DNA of 25,767 nucleotides from Cryoendolithus antarcticus (lineage: Eukaryota; Ascomycota; Dothideomycetes; Cladosporiales; Cladosporiaceae), in contig NAJO01000114.1 in assembly GCA_002077065.1 (NCBI GenBank), positions 1 to 25,767 on the forward strand, written 5' to 3'. The translations under genes and the position numbers were made by a program. Numbering within the stretch: the first letter of the stretch is position 1; the number at the start of each line of letters is the position of its first letter. The notes beneath the pieces are model-generated. The model was given only the letters and a program-made list of their open reading frames with translations. It made no database searches and was not told where the DNA came from. Shown piece by piece: positions 1 to 9,708 of the stretch.

Positions 1-227
1 AGTCAGGAACGCACTCGCGTTGTCAAGGACTGTGTCCCATCGTGTTCTCGGCAGTACAGCGTTGCGTTCCGTCTGTGTAGTGGTATCGCTACCTTGGCGC
101 GCGATGTGTGGCCAGCCGCTGTTGGGCAGTGGAATCGTGCCGTAGGCGTCCGCGACCATTGGAGCCGTCCAGAAGTAGCTTGGAGGCTCTAGTGGCGATA
201 GAGTGTCCTGTGAGCTGCATGATCTAC

Positions 228-1031
228 TCATTGCAAGAGGCGGCAGTTGAACGCGGAAAGGTCGCCCGGCGCTGGCGGCGTACTCGGCCGCTTTTGCACG
301 CTACACGCTCTTGGGCATAACGACTGTTGCGAGGTACTCTCTGTTGAGACTGGGCTTCCATGGACTTGGAGTGCTTGCAAGACCGAACTTTGCACTAGGT
401 TCGAACTGCGATTGCTAGCTTTGGGTGACACAACGCCCAGGAATTCCGGCACCAACGTGCTGTCCGTCGCCTGCATCGAAGCGTCCCCGAAAACGCCGTA
501 GCTGGCGTTGCTTACTAGTGACAGTTCGCGCTCCGATTCTAATGCGCAGCCGCTGTCCATGGAGCCAGACAGGGAATATCTATCCACTTCATCCCGATGC
601 ATGTCGACGATGCCGTCGCTTGTCTCCTCGTAATCCATGTTTTCGTCGCAGTCCTCATGCACAACTCCCAGCGAGTGCAGGACGCTGTGAATGTCTAGAG
701 TCTTGCTAGAATCATTGGATGCAGTCACAGGTAGCGCATCGGCTTGCTGGAGGCGCTTGTACATTTCGCGGATTCCGGCGACGAGTTGCCAGTGCTGACG
801 CTCGAGGAGCTCAATATGACTCCGTGTGTAGACGCGGTTACGATCGATGCGTCGCTGGCTGTGCAAGGTCAGCATCACGCTAAGAGTACGGGGTGCCGCA
901 GCTGCGCACCTGAATGCGCAAATGCTATCGTCGTCTTTGCATCTGTTGCATGGGAATAGGCCGTCACACTTGCCCTTCTTCAGTCGACATCTGTCGCACG
1001 CCTTGCGAACTCGAGTCCGGGGGGTCGGCAT
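228..1031 (-). CDS. Small Zn2Cys6 transcription factor (fluffy-like N-terminus)
   Basis: Predicted nuclear, DNA-binding fungal regulator, modelled as two exons: 1031..910 and 858..228 (250 aa). The first ATG that leads straight into the zinc cluster is at 1031; the longer open frame begins at a non-ATG codon. The cluster has Cys at about residues 12, 15, 22, 28, 31 and 38 (C-x2-C-x6-C-x5-C-x2-C-x6-C). It is followed by a short helix of the type HIELLERQ...LVAGIREMY, which many fungal C6 proteins related to Neurospora fluffy carry as a dimerisation or linker segment. A 51-nt intron (859..909, GTGCGC...CACAG, with GCTGAC as a possible branch site) is inferred because removing it restores the usual spacing between the last Cys and this helix. 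The rest is low-complexity and Ser-rich. No fungal_trans middle domain is visible, so this is a short regulator. The target is unknown; the fluffy comparison is family-level only. Confidence 0.8.
   Translation of the reverse strand: MPTPRTRVRKACDRCRLKKGKCDGLFPCNRCKDDDSICAFRCAAAAPRTLSVMLTLHSQRRIDRNRVYTRSHIELLERQHWQLVAGIREMYKRLQQADALPVTASNDSSKTLDIHSVLHSLGVVHEDCDENMDYEETSDGIVDMHRDEVDRYSLSGSMDSGCALESERELSLVSNASYGVFGDASMQATDSTLVPEFLGVVSPKASNRSSNLVQSSVLQALQVHGSPVSTESTSQQSLCPRACSVQKRPSTPPAPGDLSAFNCRLLQ
859..909 (-). other. In-frame 51-nt intron in the Zn2Cys6 gene
   Basis: The minus strand shows GTGCGC at the 5' side and CACAG at the 3' side, with a GCTGAC branch-like motif about 15 nt before the acceptor. 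The length is a multiple of three and contains no stop, so retention would give a protein 17 residues longer, with an Ala/Leu-rich insert between the zinc cluster and the coiled helix. Splicing is inferred from family spacing, not proven. Confidence 0.6.
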
Positions 1032-2100
1032 GACTTCCAAGTGGCAGATTGGCTCGTGGGTGCGAATCTCAGAGACTGAATAGCAGACTCTGGCCGGGCG
1101 ATGTGTACGACATTTGAGGCCATCGTTATATAAGCGTCAACCGAGCTGTGCTGCTGATGGATCATACAATCGCCGATGCTCAGCAATCCAGATGCATTTC
1201 TTTGCCTGAGCCCCCGGAGTCGGGCACCGGCCGTGGATGTACTTCTGCCAAATCTGCATGGGGCGTCCGGAGTTGTCTCCCGCACGTGACCAAAGTGGAG
1301 CACAGGAGGAGGCCAGACAACCACGGGGAGCCCCGAAAAGCTTGTGCATGCCTGCAAATGTGCTGCTCCTCCCTGTCGCAAGTCGTCAAGGGCGATGACT
1401 ACACCCCTCGATAGCCAATTAGCCTGCGCTCTTGGCGAACCTGTCCCGCAATGGTGCCCATTCTCCCAATGTCGATGATCGCGCGCGTGCTGGGTAAGCC
1501 ATCTGCGAGTGGCCGATTCCGCGGACAGGGCATTCGCGCTGCCTTGACAGGTCCACCTTGTGCTCCGTTCGATCGCGGGACGCAAGCGAAAGGGTCCCAC
1601 GCGTCTTGCGTTTCTGCGGGTCCGCAATGGTCTCTCTTCTGGAACGATCTAGGACTGAATCGCCTTGCGAGATCCGGCTCTGAGCGGGCAACTCCTGATG
1701 CGACCACGCTGTATTCTTGGCATGCTGTGCAGCTCTATTCGCATCTCAGTCTTATTGTCAATCAAGAGCCAGGCGGCCCAGACCTTCAAGTCGGGTGATG
1801 AGCCGGCGGTGCAACTCATGTCCTGACACCAAGCAGACTGGTGGGCAGCCGGGACATGCCGACGCCCTCCATCGATCAAGTCTGTGCCTGCATTAGTCCC
1901 ACCACGTCCCGCTACGCGGCTGTAGATGTAGTATTAGCTGGAGCTGTCTGCGTGTTTTCGATCTCGGCAGCTTTCCACTCCCAACTGCGGTGCTTTGACG
2001 CAGCCAGCTGTAATGATCGCCCGCGGATGCCTCCGAGCTTTCCAGTAGTTTGCTCGAGACAAGCAGAGGATATAGTCCTCGCACACTCCCCGATAATACA
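1032..2100. other. Intergenic region between divergent Zn2Cys6 and bHLH genes
   Basis: About 1.1 kb separates two divergently transcribed regulator genes. Several open frames cross it on both strands, but their translations are rich in Arg, Pro, Cys and Trp with no recognisable motif, and they overlap one another. I read this as a shared upstream region with no supported gene. Confidence 0.5.
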
Positions 2101-2144
2101 TCTATATCCTCTACACTACAAGACACCAACACATCTCCGCCAAC
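2101..2144 (+). promoter_or_regulatory. TATA-like, CT/CA-rich leader of the bHLH gene
   Basis: A CTATATCC element at about 2102-2109 lies some 40 bp before the proposed ATG at 2145. It is followed by a pyrimidine- and CA-rich leader ending CCGCCAACATG, a good fungal start context. This is a pattern match only. Confidence 0.3.
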
Positions 2145-3066
2145 ATGTTCAGTGACGACTATGGGCTCTGCCCGCCCGGCAATTGTACGTTGGCTCCCAT
2201 TTCGCCGCATACGTACTGATGACCTGCTGACCACCCAGACAGTAGATACTGCGCCCGACTCTTTGCTCTGGCAACAGCCTGCTGGCAATTCGCGGCCACA
2301 GCAACAACCAGACTACCTCGCCCAGTCTCCTCTCACACCACCCGTGGAAATGGACGAGGTTTCGCAACAAACGTATCGCACTCCCGTCAATGGCTCCTCA
2401 CGATCTGGGCGAAACGCACATGCTATGAGCCCGCGTTGTGCGCCGTACCTCACTCCATCGACACTCTTGCGAGGCCCGTCATGCCCTGGCCACATGGACT
2501 ACAGGTCTCCCCAGGCACTCTCCTACCTCCGATCCGCACAAACGTCGTCCGCACCATCGACGAGCCTCATGGCCACCCCTCAACAGCTACTAGCCAGGCC
2601 TAAGATGGCAACTGCTCCAACACGTGCCAGTACCCGCTCACTCGCTGCAGCGCACAAGGGCAAGCCCAGAACGCGCCGGCCGCCACTCAAGCGCCCGGAT
2701 TCGACACCCCCCACCAAATCCTCTCGCATACCACACAGCGTCGTCGAACGCCGTTACCGCGATAAACTCCGTTCGCAGCTCGATGCGCTCACCTCGAAAG
2801 TGCCCGTCCTCAAGGAAAGCTATCCATGCTCTCTCGACATCGAAGACTCTAGCCGCTCGATGAAGGGCCCCTCAAAAGCCGTCGTCATCTCCGCCGCGAC
2901 GAAGCACATCGAACGTCTCGAAGCAGAGAACGTGCGTTCGGTAGACTTTGTCAAGTCTCTGCAAGACCAGATCGTGGGATTACAAAGGCTGGTGCGCTGC
3001 GACGAGCGCTCCGTCTTGAGGTATCTGCAGGGCTTGCAGATACCCACCCTGCAGGAGCTAGGGTAA
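2145..3066 (+). CDS. bHLH transcription factor with SREBP-type basic region
   Basis: Predicted nuclear bHLH regulator, exons 2145..2184 and 2243..3066 (287 aa). The ATG at 2145 sits in a good context (CCAACATG). Splicing the 58-nt intron (GTACGT...GACAG, with CTGAC branch motif) joins the frames exactly and gives a clean MFSDDYGLCPPG start. The centre is Pro/Ser/Gln-rich and disordered. The bHLH lies at about residues 175-250: the basic region contains H178-S-V-V-E-R-R-Y-R, then helix 1, a long Ser-rich loop, and helix 2 with GPSKAVVISAATKHIERLE running into a short leucine-zipper-like helix. Tyr instead of Arg in the basic region is the hallmark of SREBP-type bHLH proteins. There is no hydrophobic segment, so it is a soluble factor, unlike the membrane-anchored sterol sensors. 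The order H..ER.R predicts E-box/SRE binding. Target genes cannot be told from the sequence. Confidence 0.85.
2185..2242 (+). other. 58-nt phase-1 intron of the bHLH gene
   Basis: Donor GTACGT at 2185, branch-like CTGAC at about 2227-2231, acceptor GACAG ending at 2242. Only this acceptor joins the ATG at 2145 to the long downstream frame; the nearer CAG at 2238 would give a frameshift. Confidence 0.7.
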
Positions 3067-3434
3067 CATGTCATGGCGCAGAGCTGACGTGCAGCTGAAG
3101 TTGGGGACACGAGTATAAGGCACCGTGCCACTCCGCTGTCATGGTTCAATGTGGTCGTGGCGATGAATTAGCCATTAGTATACTCCAAGAGTTTCGCCGT
3201 AGCATAATGAGCAATACATAGTCTACACAGCATTTACATCAACTCCACTGTCCCACGTCGTTCATGCTTTCATGATGCGTAGAGAGACATCGTCCGATGA
3301 TAACCTCCCTTCTTGATCATTCACGTCTTGTGACTTCATGAGGCTTACTTGTACACATTACATCAGACCTCGGCCACACTTGACGAATGCAGAACCACCC
3401 CGGGCGGAGATTTTGTCCCTTGCTCTGCGCTCGC

Positions 3435-3572
3435 TCCGTTGCAGGCCTTGGTCTTGATGGCCTTCTTGATGAAGGCCGGGTTGGTGACGGTTAAGTCGTC
3501 GCCGACGATCTGAAAATTAGAGGTCTTGTTGAAGTAGCTCCACGCCTCCCAGGCGTCCTCAGCGAACGGATC
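3435..3572 (-). pseudogene. Enolase fragment
   Basis: A minus-strand frame encodes 46 residues that match the conserved C-terminal barrel region of fungal enolase: [14 protein letters not shown], then [12 protein letters not shown], then [11 protein letters not shown]. The aspartate pair in GDDLTVTNP includes the Mg2+-binding Asp of enolase. A stop lies five codons upstream of the match and no ATG precedes it. Downstream the frame runs on in unrelated sequence to a stop at about 3361. Nothing like the N-terminal domain or the catalytic Lys loop is visible nearby. This is a scrap of a duplicated or transposed enolase gene, not a working glycolytic enzyme. Identification of the fragment is confident; the mechanism of origin is unknown. 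Confidence 0.8.
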
Positions 3573-4108
3573 CGCGATCGGGACCTAGCATCTTGACAAC
3601 GGTCTCGGCTACCTACAAGGATTCCTGGAAGGTAATGCCCGGTATCTAGTCCCCAACCGCGCCCCGTCTAACCTCGGTAGGAGATGTCACAATGCATTCA
3701 CCACAGTCCTTAACATGCTGAGCATGCTACGCTGCCACTACAGCGACAATTGAAGCCAGCGATAAGTGGTAAGGTTGAAGCGCATATTGACTTCGCTCAC
3801 TATGTACTATCATCTCGCAGACAACCCAATGCATACCATCGAATCCACCAACTGCGGCCGTACCAAAGGCCCAAGGTGCTAAGTCACTTTACACAAATCC
3901 TGCATATAGCCATGTCTCTTGCAGCTGGCCCTATCGTACCTCTTGCGGTCAAAGTCAAAACTCCTCAGCCTTGTACCGGCAGCCACCGCTGTAGTTGCGC
4001 CTCTCAGAGCACGCGGTGTAGTCAAGCGGCAAGTTGTCAGCATCATCATCTGAACCTACCGGACCTTCTGAATAATCCTTATTATCACTCAACGTAATCT
4101 CGCCGGGA
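3573..4108. other. Gene-free spacer
   Basis: Between the enolase scrap and the next pseudogene I see no supported gene. A 115-codon plus-strand frame at 3750..4097 has no motif and ends in His/Cys-rich low-information sequence, so I do not call it. Confidence 0.4.
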
Positions 4109-4763
4109 TTAGAGTCGGATGTGGCATTGGTATTTTCTGCACATATCCGAGACAGCGACTCTGGCAACGTCGAGGACACCGACCCACCCTTGGTGGCGTA
4201 TCTCAAGTTTGCTATCAGTCTGGTAGATAACTTCGAACTTTCTGTCTGCAGAGTCGCGCGCCATTGAGGTGAGCTTCTGGAGTAGATGGCCAAACTTCTG
4301 GGAGAGTTCTTGGTTTTCTGCTTGTCACTTCTGGGCCTCGGACTTGACGTTCTGAACGGTTATGTTCTCCGGCTTAAACTAGCTCTGTTCGTGAAGGCCA
4401 GTACCAGGAACGGAATCTGTGGTACCCACAGACGTGGCATGTGCTCTGCCAGATGATCGTGTTGATTTTTCCAATGGCTGCGAGTCTAGAGTTCGAAGAT
4501 CGCGTATTGTGGGATAAGATGGCCGGCTGGATGAATTCTGATGTCTTCGATCTTGGGCATTTCACTGCGTTGGTCGCACTCAGCTGTACTCTCTCTAGAG
4601 ACCAGAAGCTCCTCTTGCAACTTTTCCTCCAGGTAGCCATCTGCCTCATACCGGACGGCAACCTTGAGACCCGCAAAGTCGTACGACACTACCCGTTGGT
4701 GCGGATCCTTCGACGCAGCTATGCCACTATGTGTACCGCGCGGGAAACGTATGCATGAAAAGG
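4109..4763 (-). pseudogene. Broken hypothetical gene of the fungal ELKTR-motif family
   Basis: Minus-strand remnant of a widespread fungal family of unknown function whose members share a VSYDFAGLK.AVR.EAD block, an ELKTR(S) motif, a PRLWVPQIPF block and a C-terminal Gln/Lys-rich helix. All four occur here in order. A nonsense TAG at 4486-4488 replaces the Lys of ELKTR. A one-base frame change lies near 4385, just after the PRLWVPQIPF block. A TGA at 4325-4327 stands where Trp is expected before QAENQELSQKF. The frame ends at TAA 4109-4111. The N-terminal half normally found in this family is not visible beyond about 4765. Family naming in databases is poor (some members are mislabelled as prenyl-diphosphate synthases), so I give no function. 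The gene is clearly dead. Confidence 0.65.
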
Positions 4764-5362
4764 TGCTTCCTGTACTCTACTCCTTTACGATCGCCGTGAC
4801 TTAAACGTAAGTCATGTCGACACGGAAAGCCTCCTTTTCTTCCGTTGTTCATCTTTTGATTTCGCTCGTTGCGCACCCTTCTCTCTCTCGTCTCAAGTCT
4901 GCCTCTAGCAAGACTACTATCACACTCGAGACCAATAGCGGAATCTGGCTGGCTATGTTGATCTTGCTGCGTCGGGTACAGTGCTCCATCATCGTCGTCG
5001 TCTGGCTGTGTGGCCGAGTGGGTACCCTTGCGTACACTCCTGCTTGGGCTCTTTGTGCTGGGACTTTTGTTACGTACATGCGTTTGCCGATGTTGCATGA
5101 TGTCCTATGCGCTCAAGAAGCTCGGCGTTGTTCTACTGCCGCCGAAATATCTTTGCACTGGCTTCGCCAGAAACGGTGACTCACACTTTCGATATATGCA
5201 AGACACGAGTCTTGAGTATGCACATGCAGCAGACGTATGCCGGAGACCACCTCGAAGCAGTCGACGATGGTGGTTTCGGACTGCTTTTTTCCAACGGCCG
5301 AATGCTCTCGTTCTATCCTCGCGTGAGATGTGGCTCCTACTTCACGTGCTGTCTGCGAAGTG
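4764..5362. other. Coding-like but unassigned stretch
   Basis: Overlapping open frames on both strands (for example 4727..5098 minus and 5107..5415 plus) show no conserved motif. One plus-strand segment near 5251-5325 (EAVDDGGFGLLFSNGRML) looks protein-like but cannot be linked to a start or a family. I report no gene here. Confidence 0.3.
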
Positions 5363-5779
5363 ATGGAATGCACCGTACCTCCAATCGCCCTGCTCCCATT
5401 GCCCGGGGGAAATGATTATTTGACAGTCTTGAACGCGAAAGTCTCTTCATATCTTTATGTTCTTCACTTCGGCCACTCTATTGCTGCTACAACCGGGCTG
5501 ATACATGGCGGTCTGAATTTCGAACCACCGGAGACGCGAGCCATTCAAGGCGTGACACCAATTGAACGGGAATGTTTCGAAGCATGGAAAGAAAGGAGAT
5601 TTCTGTTGCTTCCTACCATTGACTGGGTTGTCGACCGTGGCCCCACGCCAACGTCTGAGCGACCACTCAAGAAAGCTACCAGGGTGCAGAAGCACTCAAT
5701 CGTCTGTATGGCGTCGATAGGGCCGAGCCTTGTCAGTACGTTCACTTCACTGAGAGAAATCCTCTGTCGGTGCCACTGA
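5363..5779 (+). CDS. Hypothetical orphan ORF (138 aa)
   Basis: An ATG at 5363 opens a 138-codon plus-strand frame. The translation has a balanced composition, with a segment near the middle (LIHGGLNFEPPETRAIQGV, then ERECFEAWKERRFLLLPTIDW) that looks more protein-like than the shadow frames around it. No signal peptide, membrane segment or known domain is recognised. It sits in a stretch of pseudogenes, so it may itself be a fragment, perhaps continuing from the coding-like piece just upstream. I would treat it as uncertain until a homologue is found. Confidence 0.25.
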   Translation: MECTVPPIALLPLPGGNDYLTVLNAKVSSYLYVLHFGHSIAATTGLIHGGLNFEPPETRAIQGVTPIERECFEAWKERRFLLLPTIDWVVDRGPTPTSERPLKKATRVQKHSIVCMASIGPSLVSTFTSLREILCRCH

Positions 5780-6209
5780 TCATAGCTATAGTAGGGGTGC
5801 TTGGTGCAAAGAGGGATCAGCGTGAGACGTCGACGAAGGCTCGAGCTTACAAATACGAAATTCAGATCACGCAGAAGATTGTACAATTGTCGCTCTCAGT
5901 AAACCGAGTGGGACGACGTGGTCTCTGATTGAGCTTCATCTATTACACTACACTATCAATGCCCTCCGTCCCGACCCATCGTGTCTGCCAATTTCTGCGT
6001 TCTTCGTGACTAGTACTCGATAACTTGAACTCGATCTAGGCGTTACCTACTACGCTGTTCCATACGACGCCATGCTGCAGCATGCCCTGCTTAGTGCTGT
6101 TCTTACTCTTGTTCCGCATAATCGCTCATGTGCTCTGCTGTCGCCCTCTTGGTCCCGCTCTCCCAAGCTGCATTGGCGATCGGGATGCGTGCGTGTGCTA
6201 CGTGACGAT
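5780..6209. other. Gene-free spacer
   Basis: No supported gene, repeat or RNA gene seen. Small open frames here lack motifs. Confidence 0.35.
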
Positions 6210-6491
6210 TCACGATCCGCTTCCTCGATTGGCTTCATTTCCGGACTCTGACCGAGGGTTGCGTGAAAGATCGATGTAATATGGAAGGGCTTCCGCCAGC
6301 GTTGGTAAAGACAATGCGCTGACAGCCGGCCTTCCAGCCATTGCTCCGCTGATGGGATGTTCAGCTCGAATGCGTCGTACGAAGTTGGGCATGAGAATAT
6401 GCATACGCTCATCTAGGACGCTGTCTCGAAATTCCTGTACGTGCCATGCCTCGAGTTTAATGTTGATCGCATCGAGCAGCGCTCGAGTCGC
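6210..6491 (-). pseudogene. Possible coding fragment, unknown family
   Basis: A minus-strand frame of about 94 codons with a non-ATG start encodes an amphipathic, helix-rich segment (LLDAINIKLEAWHVQEFRD, then MHILMPNFVRRIRAEHP). It resembles real protein more than its overlapping plus-strand frames do. It lies downstream of, and on the same strand as, the broken C2H2 gene at 6743..7056, so it might be a 3' exon of the same gene. No family recognised. Confidence 0.25.
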
Positions 6492-6742
6492 CACGGTCCG
6501 CCTGATTTCACCCTACGCTCCCGTCGCCACCAATTGCTCCTGATGCTACCGCAGCATGGCTCTTGATGTGGTCAGGGTGACGATCTGTCGGAACGTCAGA
6601 ATGCACTAATTGCAGGTGTACCTACTCGAGACAGACCAAGAATTGCTCCCAGTCCCTTCCAGACGTACCGAGACTCTGACAAACGTCCTCCGCAGTGAAT
6701 CGGATTGGTATCGGATCCATTCTTTATCTGTATCGTAGCGGG

Positions 6743-7056
6743 TCACACGTGCCGATAGTACTCCTCATCTATCTCAATCTGCATCGGAATTCCATGCTCC
6801 TCCTGGACGTGTGGTGGAAGGTATGCTGACGACGGCACCACGGTTCCACATAGCTTCCACAGCACCTTCTCTACTGTTGGAGAAGCATGCTGAGGTGATG
6901 ACGGACTTCACCATGATTCATTGCAGCAAAGGACGCTTTGCAGTTGTCCCATGAGCACGTTCCGCATTCGTGGAATATGCGCTCCCATGCGGCAGTGCGG
7001 ATCGCTTCAATGTGGGCAACGCGTTGGCATTTGAGGAACGCATGTTGTTCATCCAT
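6743..7056 (-). pseudogene. Broken C2H2 zinc-finger gene (two fingers in different frames)
   Basis: Two minus-strand frames that abut near 6875 each encode a C2H2-like finger. The first has CSWDNCKASF followed about ten residues later by HH. The second has KLCGTVVPSSAYLPPHVQEE, ending in H-x4-H and followed by an acidic tail (QIEIDEEYY). In intact fungal proteins of this type (finger pattern C-x4-C-x12-H-x3/4-H in tandem) these would be consecutive. Here a stop (TAG) right after MLLQQ and a frame change separate them, and a TGA at 6743-6745 ends the second. The first Cys of the second finger is replaced (WKLC instead of C..xxC). Upstream, a Pro/Arg-rich frame at 7049..7237 on the same strand may be earlier exon sequence. 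I infer a dead zinc-finger gene; the specific family is not known. Confidence 0.5.
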
Positions 7057-7239
7057 AAATCAAACCTGTTTCTAGGCCGCAGCACGCGTGGAAACAGGGG
7101 CTATCTTGCCCATCGAGAGGCCTCTGTCTTCGTTTACGCGGAGAGAATGGGCAGACGAAGTCTGGGTCGGAGGGTCTCTCCGCGGCATTGTAGCGACGGG
7201 GCTTGCAGTTGTAGTCATGGGTAGAGATAGACTCCAAGT

Positions 7240-7594
7240 CTCCCCCCTCTGCTGTTCAACTTTGCGGAGGTGGTATTTTCTAAGCGGTGTTTCCTAAGCA
7301 ATGAATGTAGGGGATGAGCGATGGATGTAGGTGAGCGTATCAGGCATGGAACACTCGCGGCTGCGTCTACATTTGTCTATCTTGCGGGTGGTCTTGCTGA
7401 TTGCCCAGTCTTGCTCTGTCTATCGTGTTCTAATCTTGACGATGTAAGGAGCATTCCAGCGTCCAACGTAGCTCCGACAGTGCACACACGCAGGCTTTGT
7501 TCCGGCGCCGCGACCAGCAGCACACCGTCCTCGTCGTCTACATTGTTCCATCTTCTGCGCTGCAATTCCCGCGCTGCAAGCCAATTGCTAAGCC
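7240..7594. other. Spacer and 3' flank of the Zn2Cys6/fungal_trans gene
   Basis: This stretch downstream of the 7595..9708 gene holds no supported gene. The plus-strand frame 7321..7722 overlaps the real gene and has no motif. Confidence 0.4.
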
Positions 7595-9708
7595 TCATGT
7601 GCGCAATCTCCCGCCTTGCTTTCTCGGTCCTCCCAAATGAATGTGCTTCCAGGTATGTGCAACGTCTGTTCCCCGCCCCCCGTGGTCCCCGCCTCGACCC
7701 CGATCAAATCCATGAAACGTAGCATTATACGCATACCCAAGCCTGTGCACGATCAAAGGCCACGGAAACTCTCCGACAATCTCCTGCGGCAGCGTAAACT
7801 CCTCTATACCCCCCGGCAGAATCCCTCCCATGCCGTACGTTGACTCTGCATCCCTTTGCTGTTGCGTAGGCGGGATCGTGAAAGCGGTCGGATTCTGTGG
7901 AAGCGTTTGGGTTTGCATGGGAAGCGGATGCGGCATGCGCATGTACGTGTCGATCTTGACGATCTGGGCGCGCAGGCTCTTGGACGCGCCGGCGGAGGGT
8001 TGGAGGTCGGACTCGAGCGTTTCGACGAGGGAGACCATAGACTCGAGGAGTTGGCGGACGCGGAGGTAGGTTGCTTTTGTGAGCTGGGCTTCCATTAACG
8101 AGGCTAGGAGCTGGCCGATGCCGCCAAGGTGGTAGATGAGAGGTGTGCTGATTGCGGAAAGGTAGCGCGGACAGATGCCGTGGAAGGTTTCGAGGACCTG
8201 GTCCGCGATGTTGCATTTTTGGTATACGTCGCTAGGGATGTTGACGCTGAAGAGCGTCATGCGGACGAGCTGTAGCGTGACTTGAATATGGGCTGCTTGG
8301 AATCCGAAGAGGTTGTCGGATCGACTCGCGGACATCATAACGGTATAGTCTTTGAAGCGTGCGGGGAGCTGGTAGTAGAGGTGCAGGATGTTTTCCATTA
8401 TTTGAGAATCTGTAAGAGCGTCGGAGACCAGAAGCAGGCTGATGGAAGGGCGGTCTTCACGCAGAGGGGCCTGGTTCCGACGCACGCGACGGATGGTGTG
8501 CTCGAGAATGCGGAAAAGGTCTGTGGTGAAGTTCCAGCCTCTGAGCCAGTTCACCTCGCCTGTTGGCGTCGCTCCGATGGGTGTGATGTTGTCGTCGTCA
8601 ATCTCGACCGAGTATCGGACCATCGCACCCGCTTCGTCGAACTTGGGGACGCTGTTGAAGACGACTGCTGAGAGGACGTCTAGGCAGTACATCGACCAGT
8701 ATAGCCGCCGGCGTTCCTCTCTGTCGACTAATGTGAGCTCGAGCGGCCAGTGTAGCTCGTCGTGCACGTGTTGTACCGCGAATATCGTGCACAAATGACC
8801 AATGTACTGGTGCATTGACGCGATTTGACCATACTGTACGGATGTCAGAGCTAGCAGCGCACAGGCTCGCATATAGCCTATGCCGGTCGCTTTGTTAAGA
8901 TCCTTGGGTATGGCTTCCGCTGCAGCTGAGAAGAAGATCTCAGACTGCTGTACCGGTCCATCCTTAGGGAAGCTCGTGTACTCGTTCAAGGCACCGTCTC
9001 GAGCTCGAGCCGACGCTAACGCACAAGCACCCATCACGGATGCGAAGAATCCCTGATCCGTAAGGTGGTGTCGCTTTCGAAGTCGGTCCCAGAGCGTGGG
9101 CCCGTGGAATAGGGGGTAGATGGGGTACACAATGTCCATGTACACGCTTAGCAGCTGATCAATAGTCTCCTCGCTTGCCAGCACGAACGACCGCCAAGCG
9201 ATGGCAATTCCATCGTCCATTCGACCTTCGCGCACCGTTGCAAGGGCACCTGTGTAGTCCGGACCATCGCCGTAGGCTCGAGTATTTGCGGATATGCTGG
9301 TGGCGCTTGACTCCGTCGCATGCTGTTGGTCTGAAGGCGACTTGGACTATGGTAGTGCTATCAGCACGATCCAGCAAGGCCGACCGCAAATCGCCCATGA
9401 CTCACACCGGAAGAGGTCGAGGTAGCTTGCAGGACTGGCAGAGGTATCACATCTTGCGCCGTTGCTTGTGATCTGGAAGGAGCACGTTTCCGGCGAGAAG
9501 GCCGGTTGTATGTGCACTCGACGCCAAAACTGTAGCAGTTCTGGCATTGCTGCTGCGCGTTCTCGTTGCTCGGTCGACATCTAATGCTCCGACGGTGGCA
9601 CAGGTCGCATGCCTGTGAGATGCGCTGCAATTTCTTCGGTCTCTCTGGGACTCCAGATGGCGCGGGCATAGCGTTGGGTTGCGAGCTGCTCGCCATGGAT
9701 GGAAGCAT
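7595..9708 (-). CDS. Zn2Cys6 transcription factor with fungal-specific (fungal_trans) domain
   Basis: Predicted nuclear regulator, exons 9708..9406 and 9346..7595 (684 aa). The ATG at 9708 is the first after an in-frame upstream stop; a second at 9696 is also possible. The zinc cluster has Cys at residues 34, 37, 44, 55, 58 and 65, with a ten-residue loop in the middle, preceded by KKLQRISQACDLCHRRSIRC and followed by a basic linker RPSRRKR. This resembles the moc3-like group of fungal C6 factors. Removing the 59-nt intron (GTGAGT...CCATAG) joins the frames in phase 0. The middle domain (fungal_trans, PF04082 type) starts near YMDIVYPIYPLFHGPTLWDR and includes the hallmark REERRRLYWSMYCLDVL, followed by FDEAG and an acidic EIDDDNI. 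The C-terminal 50 residues are Gly/Arg-rich and less convincing; an intron near 7730 (GTATGC donor) cannot be excluded. No lesion is seen, so this is probably a functional gene. Confidence 0.88.
9347..9405 (-). other. 59-nt phase-0 intron
   Basis: Donor GTGAGT follows the codons for S-S-G, a CTGATAG branch-like motif lies near the end, and the acceptor is CCATAG. Splicing links the zinc-cluster exon to the long fungal_trans exon without changing frame. Confidence 0.75.

Noticed and set aside
980..1627. 215-codon minus-strand ORF upstream of the Zn2Cys6 gene
   Set aside because: It overlaps the 5' end of the real gene in another frame, has a skewed Arg/Ser/Pro composition and shows no motif.
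7725..8216. 163-codon minus-strand ORF inside the fungal_trans gene
   Set aside because: It is a shadow frame of the Zn2Cys6/fungal_trans gene, rich in Pro, Arg and His.
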